Shown here: positions 5,751 to 12,556 of the stretch, piece by piece
How positions within the stretch are numbered: position 1 is the first letter of the stretch
How the letters are laid out: every line of letters starts with the position of its first letter
Assembly: GCA_022736535.1 (NCBI GenBank)
Contig: DZCT01000105.1
Location: 1 to 12,770, forward strand
Direction of reading: 5' to 3'
DNA: 12,770 bases
From: Desulfatirhabdium butyrativorans
GTDB taxonomy: Bacteria > Desulfobacterota > Desulfobacteria > Desulfobacterales > JAIFKL01
Program-made: the position numbers and the translations under genes
The notes under the pieces: model-generated
Told to the model about the DNA's origin: nothing
Databases searched by the model: none
Seen by the model: only the letters and a program-made list of their open reading frames with translations

Positions 5751-7160
5751 ATGCAATATCCGAGAATCATTATTTCCGCACTGCGGGGAGGCGCCGGCAA
5801 GACGCTGGTTTCCCTTGGAATCGCCGCGGCATGGCGTCAGCATGAAATTCGCGTCTCGCCTTTTAAAAAGGGACCGGACTATATTGACGCCGAATGGCTG
5901 ACGCTGGCTGCCGGAAAAACCTGTCATCATTTGGATACCTTCCTGATGAAGCCGGAAGTCCTTATCTATTCATTTCTCTCCAACGCATCGGGAATTTCGC
6001 TGATCGAGGGCAATCGGGGGCTTTACGACGGCACAGACATGGAAGGCGCCACCAGCACCGCAGAACTTGCAAAACTGCTTTCCGCTCCGGTCATCATGTG
6101 CATTGACTGCACAAAATCCACCCGCACCATGGCCGCAGCCGTGCTGGGCTGTATTCATTTTGATCCGAATGTTCGCATCAGGGGGGTGATTTTGAACCGG
6201 GTCGCCAGAGCCAGACATGAGAACATTCTTCAGAAAAGCATTGAATATCATTGCGGTATTCCGGTGGTGGGCGCAGTTCCGAAACTGCACAAGGAAAGTT
6301 TTCCCGAACGGCACATGGGGCTTGTTCCCACCGCGGAACACAGGTGGACGCAGGATTCTGTGAATGCCGCCTCCCAGATTGCGGAGCAGTATCTTGATTT
6401 GAATGCGATTGCACGAATTGCCCGTAATGCTCCGAATTTTCAATGCAAAGAAAATATTCCGGCTACAAATATGTCGCCTCTACGAGGATTTAGCCCGCAG
6501 TCATCTGAATCAGCCGGGCTTAGAATCGGCGTTGTGCGGGATTCTGCTTTTCAGTTTTACTACCCGGAAAATATCGAGATGCTGGTTTCGCAGGGTGCGG
6601 AAATTGTGTTTCTGAATGCGCTGAAAGATTTGTCAATTCCCGCAGTGGATGCGATTTACATCGGGGGCGGATTTCCGGAAACCCATGCGGACAAACTCGC
6701 TGAAAATGCAGCTTTCCGAAATGAATTAAAAGTGTTGGCGGAAAGAGGACTTCCGATTTACGCCGAATGCGGGGGGCTGATGTATCTCGGCGAAGAACTG
6801 ATTCTTGACGGGATTTCTTATCCCATGGCCGGCGTGCTGCCTATAATTTTCGGCTTTTCCAAAAGACCGCAGGGACACGGTTACACGGTTGTCAGCGTTG
6901 AGAGGGAAAATCCCTATTTCAAGGTCGGGGCGGAAATCCGGGGACATGAATTTCATTATTCAAACGTGCTGGAATGGCGGGGAAATGATGAGGATATGGC
7001 ATTTTCGATGAAGCGGGGAACCGGTATATGCCACAACCGAGACGGGATATGTTACAAAAATGTGCTTGCCACCTACACCCATATCCACTCGCTGGGAACG
7101 CCGGAATGGGCGGAAGCGATGGTCAGAAATGCAGCCGCATATCGCAGCAGAACCTATTGA
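5751..7160 (+). CDS. cbiA: Cobyrinate a,c-diamide synthase (CbiA/CobB family), possibly DsrN-like
   Basis: At 469 residues this is normal length for the family, which uses ATP and glutamine to amidate the a and c acetate side chains of a corrinoid. The N-terminal domain has a GGAGKT P-loop (13-18), a KKGPDYID motif and an EGNRGLYDG motif. The C-terminal class I glutaminase domain has the nucleophile C340 in YAECGGLMYL, a GHEFHYS motif, and a late catalytic histidine (H444 or H446). The linker at about 225-250 is partly encoded by an interspersed repeat. There is no clear Shine-Dalgarno sequence before the ATG. A related enzyme, DsrN, amidates siroheme for dissimilatory sulfite reductase, and sequence alone does not separate the two. 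No other cobalamin or dsr gene is in the window. Confidence 0.88.
   Translation: MQYPRIIISALRGGAGKTLVSLGIAAAWRQHEIRVSPFKKGPDYIDAEWLTLAAGKTCHHLDTFLMKPEVLIYSFLSNASGISLIEGNRGLYDGTDMEGATSTAELAKLLSAPVIMCIDCTKSTRTMAAAVLGCIHFDPNVRIRGVILNRVARARHENILQKSIEYHCGIPVVGAVPKLHKESFPERHMGLVPTAEHRWTQDSVNAASQIAEQYLDLNAIARIARNAPNFQCKENIPATNMSPLRGFSPQSSESAGLRIGVVRDSAFQFYYPENIEMLVSQGAEIVFLNALKDLSIPAVDAIYIGGGFPETHADKLAENAAFRNELKVLAERGLPIYAECGGLMYLGEELILDGISYPMAGVLPIIFGFSKRPQGHGYTVVSVERENPYFKVGAEIRGHEFHYSNVLEWRGNDEDMAFSMKRGTGICHNRDGICYKNVLATYTHIHSLGTPEWAEAMVRNAAAYRSRTY
6461..6492 (+). repeat. GCTACAAATATG-type interspersed repeat inside cbiA
   Basis: GGCTACAAATATGTCG followed by the small hairpin CCTC-TAC-GAGG lies in frame in the interdomain linker, where it encodes ATNMSPLRGF. 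A matching element, GCTACAAATATGGCG plus hairpin GCATC-TGC-GATGC, lies at 11986-12015. Confidence 0.6.
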
Positions 7161-7974
7161 CAATATAGAAAAAGAATTAATCAAAGCTGTTTCCGCCTCG
7201 CAGACAAGATTCACGCCCCCCGCGCTTGAAAAAATGCTGTGTGAAAAATTTGCGACAGGAAAAAAACAGGCGAAATCTATCCTGAAAAACCTTGTGGCAA
7301 AAGGAGAACTTGCCTACACCTACCGATACGGCTGCACCTTTCTGGAACTGTCTTTTTCCAAGCCGGTCCGCATTTCGGAATTTATTGTTCTGAGACCTCC
7401 GGGCATTTCTTATGACGCCGATCCGGAAACAGTTGTGATTGAAATTATGTCCGGCGCGTCTTTCGGAACAGGCAGACATCCGACCACCCGGCTGGCGCTC
7501 AAAGGCGTTGAATACGCAGTAAAAAAATCCGGAGCTTTTCTGCATAAAAAAGAAACACGTCTGCTTGACATCGGAACCGGTTCGGGTGTTCTGGCGATTG
7601 CCGCAGTTCTGCTGGGGATTGAAAAAGGCATCGGCATAGACATAGACCTGTGCGCCATCGCGGAAGCCAAAGAGAATGTCAGGATAAACGGCTTGAACAG
7701 CAGAATTGAAATTTATGACCTGCCCGTGGAAGAAATTCACAGCCCTTTTTCGCTGATTATCGCCAATCTGCGGTATCCGACCCTCGCAAGGCTGTTTGCA
7801 CACATCTGTGAAATTACGGAACCGGGCGCTCATGCGGTTCTCTCCGGCATCAAAACAGATGAAATTCCGGATTTACTTGATATTTATACAGAAAAACACT
7901 TCACACAGGAATGGAGCGCGATTGAAAAAGACTGGGCAGGACTTGTGTTGAAAAAGACAGGGCAGTCACCCTGA
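7129..7974 (+). CDS. PrmA-like SAM-dependent methyltransferase
   Basis: With a start at 7129 the protein has 281 residues. The catalytic half carries PrmA hallmarks: MSGASFGTGRHPTTR (107-121), the SAM-binding motif LLDIGTGSG (145-153), an acidic GIDIDLCAIAEAKENV stretch, and IANLRYPTL (211-219, the position of NIxxxPL in PrmA). The N-terminal 80 residues look like a winged helix (TPPALEKMLCEKF, KSILKNLVAKGELAYTYRYG) rather than the usual PrmA N-domain, so ribosomal protein L11 may not be the substrate. The open frame extends upstream to 7060, but ATG 7129 fits better because the extra residues read as cbiA in another frame. The gene overlaps cbiA by 32 bases, implying coupled expression. The stop lies in a hairpin loop. 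Confidence 0.75.
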   Translation: MQPHIAAEPIDNIEKELIKAVSASQTRFTPPALEKMLCEKFATGKKQAKSILKNLVAKGELAYTYRYGCTFLELSFSKPVRISEFIVLRPPGISYDADPETVVIEIMSGASFGTGRHPTTRLALKGVEYAVKKSGAFLHKKETRLLDIGTGSGVLAIAAVLLGIEKGIGIDIDLCAIAEAKENVRINGLNSRIEIYDLPVEEIHSPFSLIIANLRYPTLARLFAHICEITEPGAHAVLSGIKTDEIPDLLDIYTEKHFTQEWSAIEKDWAGLVLKKTGQSP

Positions 7975-7996
7975 AATCCTAAGGTGGCTGCCCTGT
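7957..7996 (-). terminator. Hairpin terminator between convergent genes
   Basis: A 14-bp stem pairs 7957-7970 with 7983-7996, with one G-T wobble and a 12-base loop. On the minus strand it is followed by CTTTTT, so it best terminates the cytochrome c3 transcript. The plus-strand tail (TTATTTACTT) is weaker. The methyltransferase stop codon (7972-7974) lies in the loop. Confidence 0.75.
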
Positions 7997-8015
7997 TATT
8001 TACTTGACAACGCTG

Positions 8016-8474
8016 CTATTTATCCTTGCCGGGATGGCATTTTGTGCAGGTTTCAGGAGCATTCTTGTTCCCTGCTTTCTTATTGGCTTCCTTATGGCAT
8101 CCTTTGCAATTCTCATGGACAGCCTCGGCGTGATATTCCAGTTCTTCTTTCTTGGAAAGCTTCGGCGCATCCTTTCCTTTGGCTTTTTCGCCCGGTTTCT
8201 TGTGACATTCAATACAACCCTGGACGTTATCGCCCTCTTTCAACTCTTTGAGCGCCTCGCCTTTGTCATTGTGATGACAGTCGCCGCAGGTTGCCTTGTA
8301 GTCAGTCGCGTGCTTTTTGTGCGTGAACTCAACGATACCTTTGGTGTGTTTTTCATAAGCTTTGTTTTCCATTTTAACCACATCCGGCACCGCGGTTCCG
8401 GCATTAATCGCAGCCACGACAAACAGCGTCGCAAGACCGGCAATCACCATCAGCAGCAAATACTTTTTTCCCAT
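8016..8474 (-). CDS. Periplasmic tetraheme cytochrome c3 (class III cytochrome c)
   Basis: The 152-residue precursor has an N-terminal signal segment (KK at 3-4, hydrophobic to about 25). Four CxxCH heme sites are present: C63-H67, C87-H91, C123-H127 and C143-H147. H52, H55, H68 and H115 or H120 can supply the sixth ligands expected for bis-histidine c3 hemes. The lysine-rich surface is usual for the family. Cytochrome c3 shuttles electrons from periplasmic hydrogenases or formate dehydrogenases to membrane complexes in sulfate reducers. The ribosome site GAGGTGA lies about six bases before the ATG. The gene appears monocistronic, with its own promoter and terminator. Confidence 0.92.
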   Translation of the reverse strand: MGKKYLLLMVIAGLATLFVVAAINAGTAVPDVVKMENKAYEKHTKGIVEFTHKKHATDYKATCGDCHHNDKGEALKELKEGDNVQGCIECHKKPGEKAKGKDAPKLSKKEELEYHAEAVHENCKGCHKEANKKAGNKNAPETCTKCHPGKDK

Positions 8475-8553
8475 TCTTTCACCTCTTTTTCTGTTTTTTT
8501 AAAACCGGTTGTTTCAAACCGATAAATATCTCAAAATTCTTAATTCAGGACTA

Positions 8554-8582
8554 TATTTATCAGGTGAAAAAAGTTATGTCAA
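8554..8582 (-). promoter_or_regulatory. Putative sigma-70 promoter of the cytochrome c3 gene
   Basis: On the minus strand a consensus TTGACA (8582-8577) is followed after 17 bases by TAAATA (8559-8554). This leaves an untranslated leader of about 70 bases that contains a small CGGTT/AACCG hairpin and a GAGGTGA ribosome site. Confidence 0.6.
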
Positions 8583-8686
8583 TAACAAAAATCAGATAAA
8601 AATCTGTTAATTCTTTACCCGCTGCTTTTTTCTTTGCTTTTATCAGACACCGGACATCGGAATTTGTTCAGTTTGAAACGGAAAAA

Positions 8687-8871
8687 GTCTGAACCCTGAT
8701 TCACATGATGAAAGGATTTGCAGGATTTCTGTCAAACCTTTCAGGCTTCTCGGATTTCACAGACTCTGCCTGAAGCGGCAAAACCGAAATCATGCAAATC
8801 CTTTCATCCTTTCATCCTTTCATCCTTTCATCAGGGTTCAGACTGTTTTCATCTAATCCTGTGAATCAGGC
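8687..8871. repeat. Interspersed palindrome with an ATCCTTTC x4 array
   Basis: Perfect inverted arms pair GTCTGAACCCTGAT (8687-8700) with 8830-8843, and GATGAAAGGATTTGCA (8707-8722) with 8793-8808. The right arm contains four exact 8-bp units ATCCTTTC at 8798-8829. A further CCTGATTCACA/TGTGAATCAGG pair brackets the 3' side. It fills the gap between cytochrome c3 and the gene ending at 8874. It could act as a 3' end structure for the tat operon. Confidence 0.75.
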
Positions 8872-8873
8872 TC

Positions 8874-9389
8874 TCAGATGCTTGTTTTCAGAAAACTCTG
8901 ATCCGGAGATTTCTGTTTTTCCTTTTTTTTCTCCGGTTTCGGCGGCGCTTCGATTTTAGTGACAAGTTTTCCTTTGTCTTCATCATCTTCTTCCGAAAGC
9001 AGATAGCTCGTATCCCCCGGCTGCATTCCCATGACCATCACTTCAATAACAGCCTGAATGTCGCTCGGTCTCATGCCGTCCCGGATCGCAATCTTTACAG
9101 CAGCTTTTATCTGATTTTTCCGCTCCCGTGTTTTTTTCGCCGCCACTTCGTTCCCGCGAGTTTCTGTTAAAATTGCTTTTTCAATTACCGGCTCCCAGGC
9201 GTCAGGCGTCAGTCTGCATTTTTCTTTAATTTCTTTTGTAATTTCAGAAATCTTTTTTCTCAGTTGAATGATCTTGTCCAACAGGGATTGCAGATGTTCG
9301 CCGCTTTCAGTATCTGAAAGCAAAGCTTCGATAATCCGCTCTTCCGGCGACAGTCCGAGAATTTTAGCCAAGAGTATTTTGTGATTCAT
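8874..9389 (-). CDS. Protein of unknown function, translationally coupled to tatC
   Basis: This 171-residue protein is soluble, with no signal peptide or membrane segment. Residues about 35-65 (QSLLDKIIQLRKKISEITKE and on) are heptad-like and probably form a coiled coil. Residues 66-125 are a mixed helical domain (TPDAWEPVIEKAIL, MRPSDIQAVIEVMVMG). The C-terminal 40 residues are charged, proline- and lysine-rich, and probably disordered. The start codon overlaps the tatC stop (ATGA at 9386-9389), which makes it a real gene expressed with tatC. No family was recognised. A link to Tat export is suggested by position only. Confidence 0.75.
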   Translation of the reverse strand: MNHKILLAKILGLSPEERIIEALLSDTESGEHLQSLLDKIIQLRKKISEITKEIKEKCRLTPDAWEPVIEKAILTETRGNEVAAKKTRERKNQIKAAVKIAIRDGMRPSDIQAVIEVMVMGMQPGDTSYLLSEEDDEDKGKLVTKIEAPPKPEKKKEKQKSPDQSFLKTSI

Positions 9390-10156
9390 TTTTCCGCATC
9401 ATCTTTTTCTTCTTCCGCCAATTCCTGCGACTTCTTTTTTCCGAATATTTTTGAACCGATAATACTCATTTCATAAAGTATCATCAAAGGAATTGCCATC
9501 ATGACCTGACTGATGACATCGGGCGGCGTCAGGACAGCCGCCACGATAAAATTCAGCAAAATGGCGTATTTTCTGTTTTTCTTTAAATAATCAACGGTGG
9601 TAATTCCCAGCCGGACTAAAAATACGAGAATAAGCGGCAGTTCAAATGCCAGCCCGAACGCCAGCAGCATTTTTGCAGAAAAGCTCAAATACTCCCGCAT
9701 GGACGGCAGGGGGCGTATGGTTTCCGAAGCAAATCCGAGAAAAAATTTAAATCCGACCGGAAAAACAATGAAATAGCCGAACATCGCGCCGCCGATAAAG
9801 AAAAATGAAGAAAGAAATACAATGGGAAGCATGGTGCGCTTTTCATCGCCATACAATCCTGGCGCGACAAACATCCAGAATTGATATAAAATCACAGGAG
9901 ACGCCAGCATCAGCCCTGCCAGAAAAGCGACTTTCAGATAGGTGAAAAAAGCCTCTGCAATGCCGGTGAAAACAAGCTTTTCGCCTGTTTCCATCACCTC
10001 AATCAGCGGACGGGTCAGAATTTCAAACAGTATTTCTTTAAAGCCGTAAGCAATCAAAAATCCGATAATTATGGCAACCGCGCAGACGATGAGGCGGTTG
10101 CGAAGCTCCTCCAGATGTTCGAGAAAAGGAAGTTTGTCATCTTCTTTCATCATCAT
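9386..10156 (-). CDS. tatC: Twin-arginine translocase subunit TatC
   Basis: This protein of about 256 residues carries the TatC N-terminal signature LPFLEHLEELRNRL before the first membrane segment. Hydrophobic segments follow at roughly 22-40, 75-97, 110-140, 158-182, 195-212 and 214-232, giving the usual six. The conserved FELPLIL glutamate sits in the fourth. TatC recognises the twin-arginine signal and is the core of the Tat receptor in the inner membrane, exporting folded cofactor-containing proteins. The tail is highly charged (KKKSQELAEEEKDDAEK). Three ATGs are clustered at the start, and the first overlaps the tatB stop. It is coupled to tatB upstream and to the unknown gene downstream. 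Confidence 0.95.
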   Translation of the reverse strand: MMMKEDDKLPFLEHLEELRNRLIVCAVAIIIGFLIAYGFKEILFEILTRPLIEVMETGEKLVFTGIAEAFFTYLKVAFLAGLMLASPVILYQFWMFVAPGLYGDEKRTMLPIVFLSSFFFIGGAMFGYFIVFPVGFKFFLGFASETIRPLPSMREYLSFSAKMLLAFGLAFELPLILVFLVRLGITTVDYLKKNRKYAILLNFIVAAVLTPPDVISQVMMAIPLMILYEMSIIGSKIFGKKKSQELAEEEKDDAEK

Positions 10157-10491
10157 TTTTCCGCAATTCCTTCCGATTTCTCCGCTTTAAGAAGATTTTT
10201 TTCTTCACCCGGAGGGACTGAAACAGCCGATGTCTTGTTTTCAGATTCTGATTTCATTTCAATCGGTTTCTTCATGTCATTGTTCATATCGCTGAAAGCT
10301 TTTCTGACTTCTCTCAATTCAGTGTCAACCGTGTCAATCCCCATGGATTCTTTTAATTCGGTTGTCGCTTTTCTGAATTCGCCGATGGCTCTGCCCAAAG
10401 ATTTCCCAAGGTCGGGAAGCTTTTTGGGACCGATGACAATCAGTGCCACCACCAGAATCAGAATCAATTCAGGCATACCGATGCCGAACAT
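10153..10491 (-). CDS. tatB: Twin-arginine translocase subunit TatB (TatA/B family)
   Basis: This 112-residue protein has one N-terminal membrane helix (about 5-21), the GPKKLPDLGKSLGR hinge, an amphipathic helix and a long charged C-terminal part. MFGIGMPELILIL with glutamate at position 8 and the GP before KKLP favour TatB over TatA, though in organisms with few Tat genes one protein can serve both roles. The ribosome site AAGGAG lies seven bases before the ATG. The stop overlaps the tatC start (ATGA). No separate tatA is in the window. Confidence 0.88.
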   Translation of the reverse strand: MFGIGMPELILILVVALIVIGPKKLPDLGKSLGRAIGEFRKATTELKESMGIDTVDTELREVRKAFSDMNNDMKKPIEMKSESENKTSAVSVPPGEEKNLLKAEKSEGIAEK

Positions 10492-10554
10492 ATAAGAACT
10501 CCTTATTGTTGAGTTTTATCATCTCAGTCTGAACCGCAAAGATATTTTAAGCGC

Positions 10555-10752
10555 AAAGGTCACAAAGAATAATTCTGTGTCCTTTCTCGTTCCCACGCGG
10601 AGCGTCAATGCCGTCAAGCTGACAATTCCGTAGGTCGGGGTGAGCCTGCGAACCCCGACATCATCCGGCAGGTGTCGGGGTTCGCAGGCTCACCCCGACC
10701 TACATTTTTCTCTTAACTTAATGCCATTGACGCAGAGCGTGGAAATAAGAGC
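10555..10752. repeat. Composite nested palindromic repeats between mltA and tatB
   Basis: The centre is a perfect 31-bp inverted repeat (10630-10660 with 10673-10703, 12-base loop) of the GTAGGTCGGGGTGAGC type. It sits inside an outer imperfect inverted repeat of the CGTTCCCACGCGGAGCGTC type (about 10584-10620 with 10713-10752). To the left, 10555-10585 is a further AAAGGTCACAAAGAAT palindrome remnant. No gene is present. The big hairpin could end mltA transcripts, but it lacks a clean T tract on the minus strand. Confidence 0.8.
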
Positions 10753-10756
10753 CAAG

Positions 10757-10790
10757 CCCCCCTAACCTCTCACCCCTAACCCCTAACCCC
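10757..10790 (-). repeat. Telomere-like GGGGTTA tract with G-quadruplex potential at the mltA stop codon
   Basis: On the minus strand four runs of four or more guanines (10790-10787, 10783-10780, 10776-10773, 10762-10757) are separated by TTA, TTA and a ten-base loop. The first TTAG junction contains the mltA stop codon TAG (10785-10783), so the tract begins in the last codons of the gene. Confidence 0.7.
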
Positions 10791-11973
10791 TTTTCAACAC
10801 CAGCACATAAATATTTCCCCTGTGCCGCAGATGGCCGGCGGCAATTTCCGCATAATCGCCGCTGCCCCAGAACAAATCCATGCGCCCGGGTCCTTTGATT
10901 GCGCCGCCCGTGTCCTGATGCAGCACAAAGCGGGTGCAGTCTGTCCACCGGACAATCTTGCCCGAAGCGTCGGTCAGCGGCTTCTGGGTTTCAATATAAG
11001 CCAGTACGCTCATGGGAAAAACGCTTCTGTCCACTGCCGCAGACCTCCCCGGCGTGAGCGTAAAATTCAGCGCGCCCCGGGGTCCCTCTTTTCCCGGACT
11101 GAAAAATACATAGCTGGAATTGTAGTTTAAAATCTCGTCTGCTTCATCAGGATGTTCCCGGAGATATTCCCGAATCTTCTGCATGGACATGTCTTCTTTT
11201 GAGATTTTTCCGCTTTCAATCAGCAGCTTGCCGATGCTCCGATACGCTCGCCCGTTCTGGTTCTCATAATTGACGTTGATGATACCGCCGCTGTCAAGCG
11301 CAATCTTCCCTGAACCCTGAATCTGAAGAAAGAAAAGGTCTGTCCGGTCATTCACCCATGCGATGATGTCCGCTCTGCCTTCCAGCACGCCTTTTTCTTC
11401 GATTTCCCTGCGCTCGTAATAGGGAACAAAAGTGCTGTCCGCAAGTCTGCCGGTGATTTTTTTTCCCTTAAATTCCTGAGAAAAAAGAGACAGATCAATG
11501 CTCATCAGATCATCGGGCGGGGCATAGACCGGGAATCTGTATTCGCCGCTCTGATAAAGACTTCCCTGCAAAAGCGGTTCATAGTATCCGGTAAACAGAA
11601 CCGGCAATTCTTCGCCGCTTCCCACAGATTTGTAAACCACATAATTTGCTTGGATAAATCTTCTCAGTTCATGCGATGGCGGCTTTGTGCGGATGAAATT
11701 CAGAAAATGCTCCAATGAACGGCGGATATGTGCGGCATCAAACTGATCTTCTCCGAACTGAAACATTCTGTCAGCCGGTATTTTCCTCAGATATTCGATG
11801 CTTCGGGAAATGCCGTTTTGCAGACCGTCATAAGCCATATCATCATAAAAAACAGGATATTGTTCATAAGCAATCTTTACGAGGGGAAATTTCGGAGTCA
11901 GCTTGACAGCGCATCCGCCCGCCATCAGACACAAGCCGTAAACAATGATGATAAAAAATACAAATCGTTTCAT
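10783..11973 (-). CDS. mltA: MltA-type lytic murein transglycosylase, lipoprotein
   Basis: The 396-residue precursor has a lipoprotein signal peptide ending LMAGGC, with the lipidated cysteine at 21. An MltA domain occupies roughly 110-260 (LFTGYYEPLLQGS, FFLQIQGSGKI). The C-terminal 3D domain carries DTGGAIKGPGRMDLFWG, where D354 and D366 are conserved and D366 is the likely catalytic aspartate. The enzyme cleaves glycan strands of peptidoglycan to 1,6-anhydromuropeptides at the outer membrane. The ribosome site is poor (TAGG only two to three bases before the ATG), and an interspersed repeat begins 13 bases upstream. The last codons and stop are formed by a G-rich repeat. It lies downstream of moaC in the same direction. 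Confidence 0.92.
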   Translation of the reverse strand: MKRFVFFIIIVYGLCLMAGGCAVKLTPKFPLVKIAYEQYPVFYDDMAYDGLQNGISRSIEYLRKIPADRMFQFGEDQFDAAHIRRSLEHFLNFIRTKPPSHELRRFIQANYVVYKSVGSGEELPVLFTGYYEPLLQGSLYQSGEYRFPVYAPPDDLMSIDLSLFSQEFKGKKITGRLADSTFVPYYERREIEEKGVLEGRADIIAWVNDRTDLFFLQIQGSGKIALDSGGIINVNYENQNGRAYRSIGKLLIESGKISKEDMSMQKIREYLREHPDEADEILNYNSSYVFFSPGKEGPRGALNFTLTPGRSAAVDRSVFPMSVLAYIETQKPLTDASGKIVRWTDCTRFVLHQDTGGAIKGPGRMDLFWGSGDYAEIAAGHLRHRGNIYVLVLKRG

Positions 11974-11985
11974 TACCTATTTCTC

Positions 11986-12015
11986 GCTACAAATATGGCG
12001 CATCTGCGATGCTCT
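11986..12015. repeat. GCTACAAATATG-type interspersed repeat in the mltA leader
   Basis: GCTACAAATATGGCG followed by a GCATC-TGC-GATGC hairpin has the same layout as the repeat inside cbiA at 6461-6492. It lies between the moaC end and the mltA start. Confidence 0.6.
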
Positions 12016-12019
12016 CTAT

Positions 12020-12061
12020 TTCTCACTTCTCAATTCTCAATTCTCACTTCTCAATTCTCAA
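12020..12061. repeat. Heptamer array (TTCTCAC TTCTCAA TTCTCAA) x2
   Basis: Six 7-bp units form two identical 21-bp blocks. The array overlaps the 3' end of moaC. The last codons (RIEN) and the stop of moaC are read from its minus strand. Confidence 0.85.
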
Positions 12062-12533
12062 TTCTTCTGAATTTCCCGCTTTTTCCGCCGGATTTTTCCA
12101 CAAGCATGATGTCGGAAATCCGCATGGCTCTGTCGGATGATTTGCACATATCGTAAATGGTCAGCGCGGCGACAGACACGGCGGTGAGGGCTTCCATTTC
12201 AACTCCCGTCTGTCCGATGATGCGGACCGAAGCCTCAATCACGATAGCATTTTCAGCTTTATTCGGGAAAAAGTCAACCTGAACATGCGTGATGTTCAGA
12301 GGATGACACATCGGAATCAGTTCCCAAGTTTTTTTTGCCGCCATGATGCCGGCAATCCGTGCGGTTTCAAGGACATTTCCTTTTTTTACGGTCTGGTTCT
12401 GTATGTTCTCATAAGTCTCCGGCTGCATGAAAACCGTGCCGCGGGCAAGGGCAATCCGCAGACTCGGTTCTTTGTCCGAGACATCCACCATCCGCACCCG
12501 TCCCTCTCCGTCAATGTGGGTAAATTCAGACAT
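12051..12533 (-). CDS. moaC: Cyclic pyranopterin monophosphate synthase MoaC
   Basis: At 160 residues this is the family's normal length. MoaC converts the MoaA product 3',8-cyclo-GTP to cyclic pyranopterin monophosphate, the first pterin intermediate of the molybdenum/tungsten cofactor, in the cytoplasm. Motifs include MVDVSDK (15-21), AGIMAAKKTWELIPMCHPL (61-79), GVEMEALTAVSVAALTIYDM (110-129) and KSGGKSG (147-153). The active-site set K51, H77, D128 and K131 of the E. coli enzyme is present at identical numbering. AAGGA lies nine bases before the ATG. The C-terminal tail and stop are read from a heptamer repeat, without loss of the conserved part. Confidence 0.96.
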   Translation of the reverse strand: MSEFTHIDGEGRVRMVDVSDKEPSLRIALARGTVFMQPETYENIQNQTVKKGNVLETARIAGIMAAKKTWELIPMCHPLNITHVQVDFFPNKAENAIVIEASVRIIGQTGVEMEALTAVSVAALTIYDMCKSSDRAMRISDIMLVEKSGGKSGKFRRIEN

Positions 12534-12556
12534 CGTGTCTTATCCTTCAAATATAG

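Noticed and set aside
7060..7128. Upstream extension of the methyltransferase
   Set aside because: The added residues (MCLPPTPISTRWERRNGRKR) are cbiA coding sequence in another frame and add no domain. ATG 7129 gives a plausible N-terminus.
7177..7833. 218-codon minus-strand open frame opposite the methyltransferase
   Set aside because: The plus strand carries conserved SAM-binding motifs. The antisense product is compositionally biased and has no motif.
8004..8525. 173-codon plus-strand open frame across the cytochrome gene
   Set aside because: It is the complement of a protein with four CxxCH heme sites, a signal peptide and a good ribosome site.
10822..11130. 102-codon plus-strand open frame within mltA
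   Set aside because: It is antisense to the conserved 3D domain of MltA, with no supporting signals.
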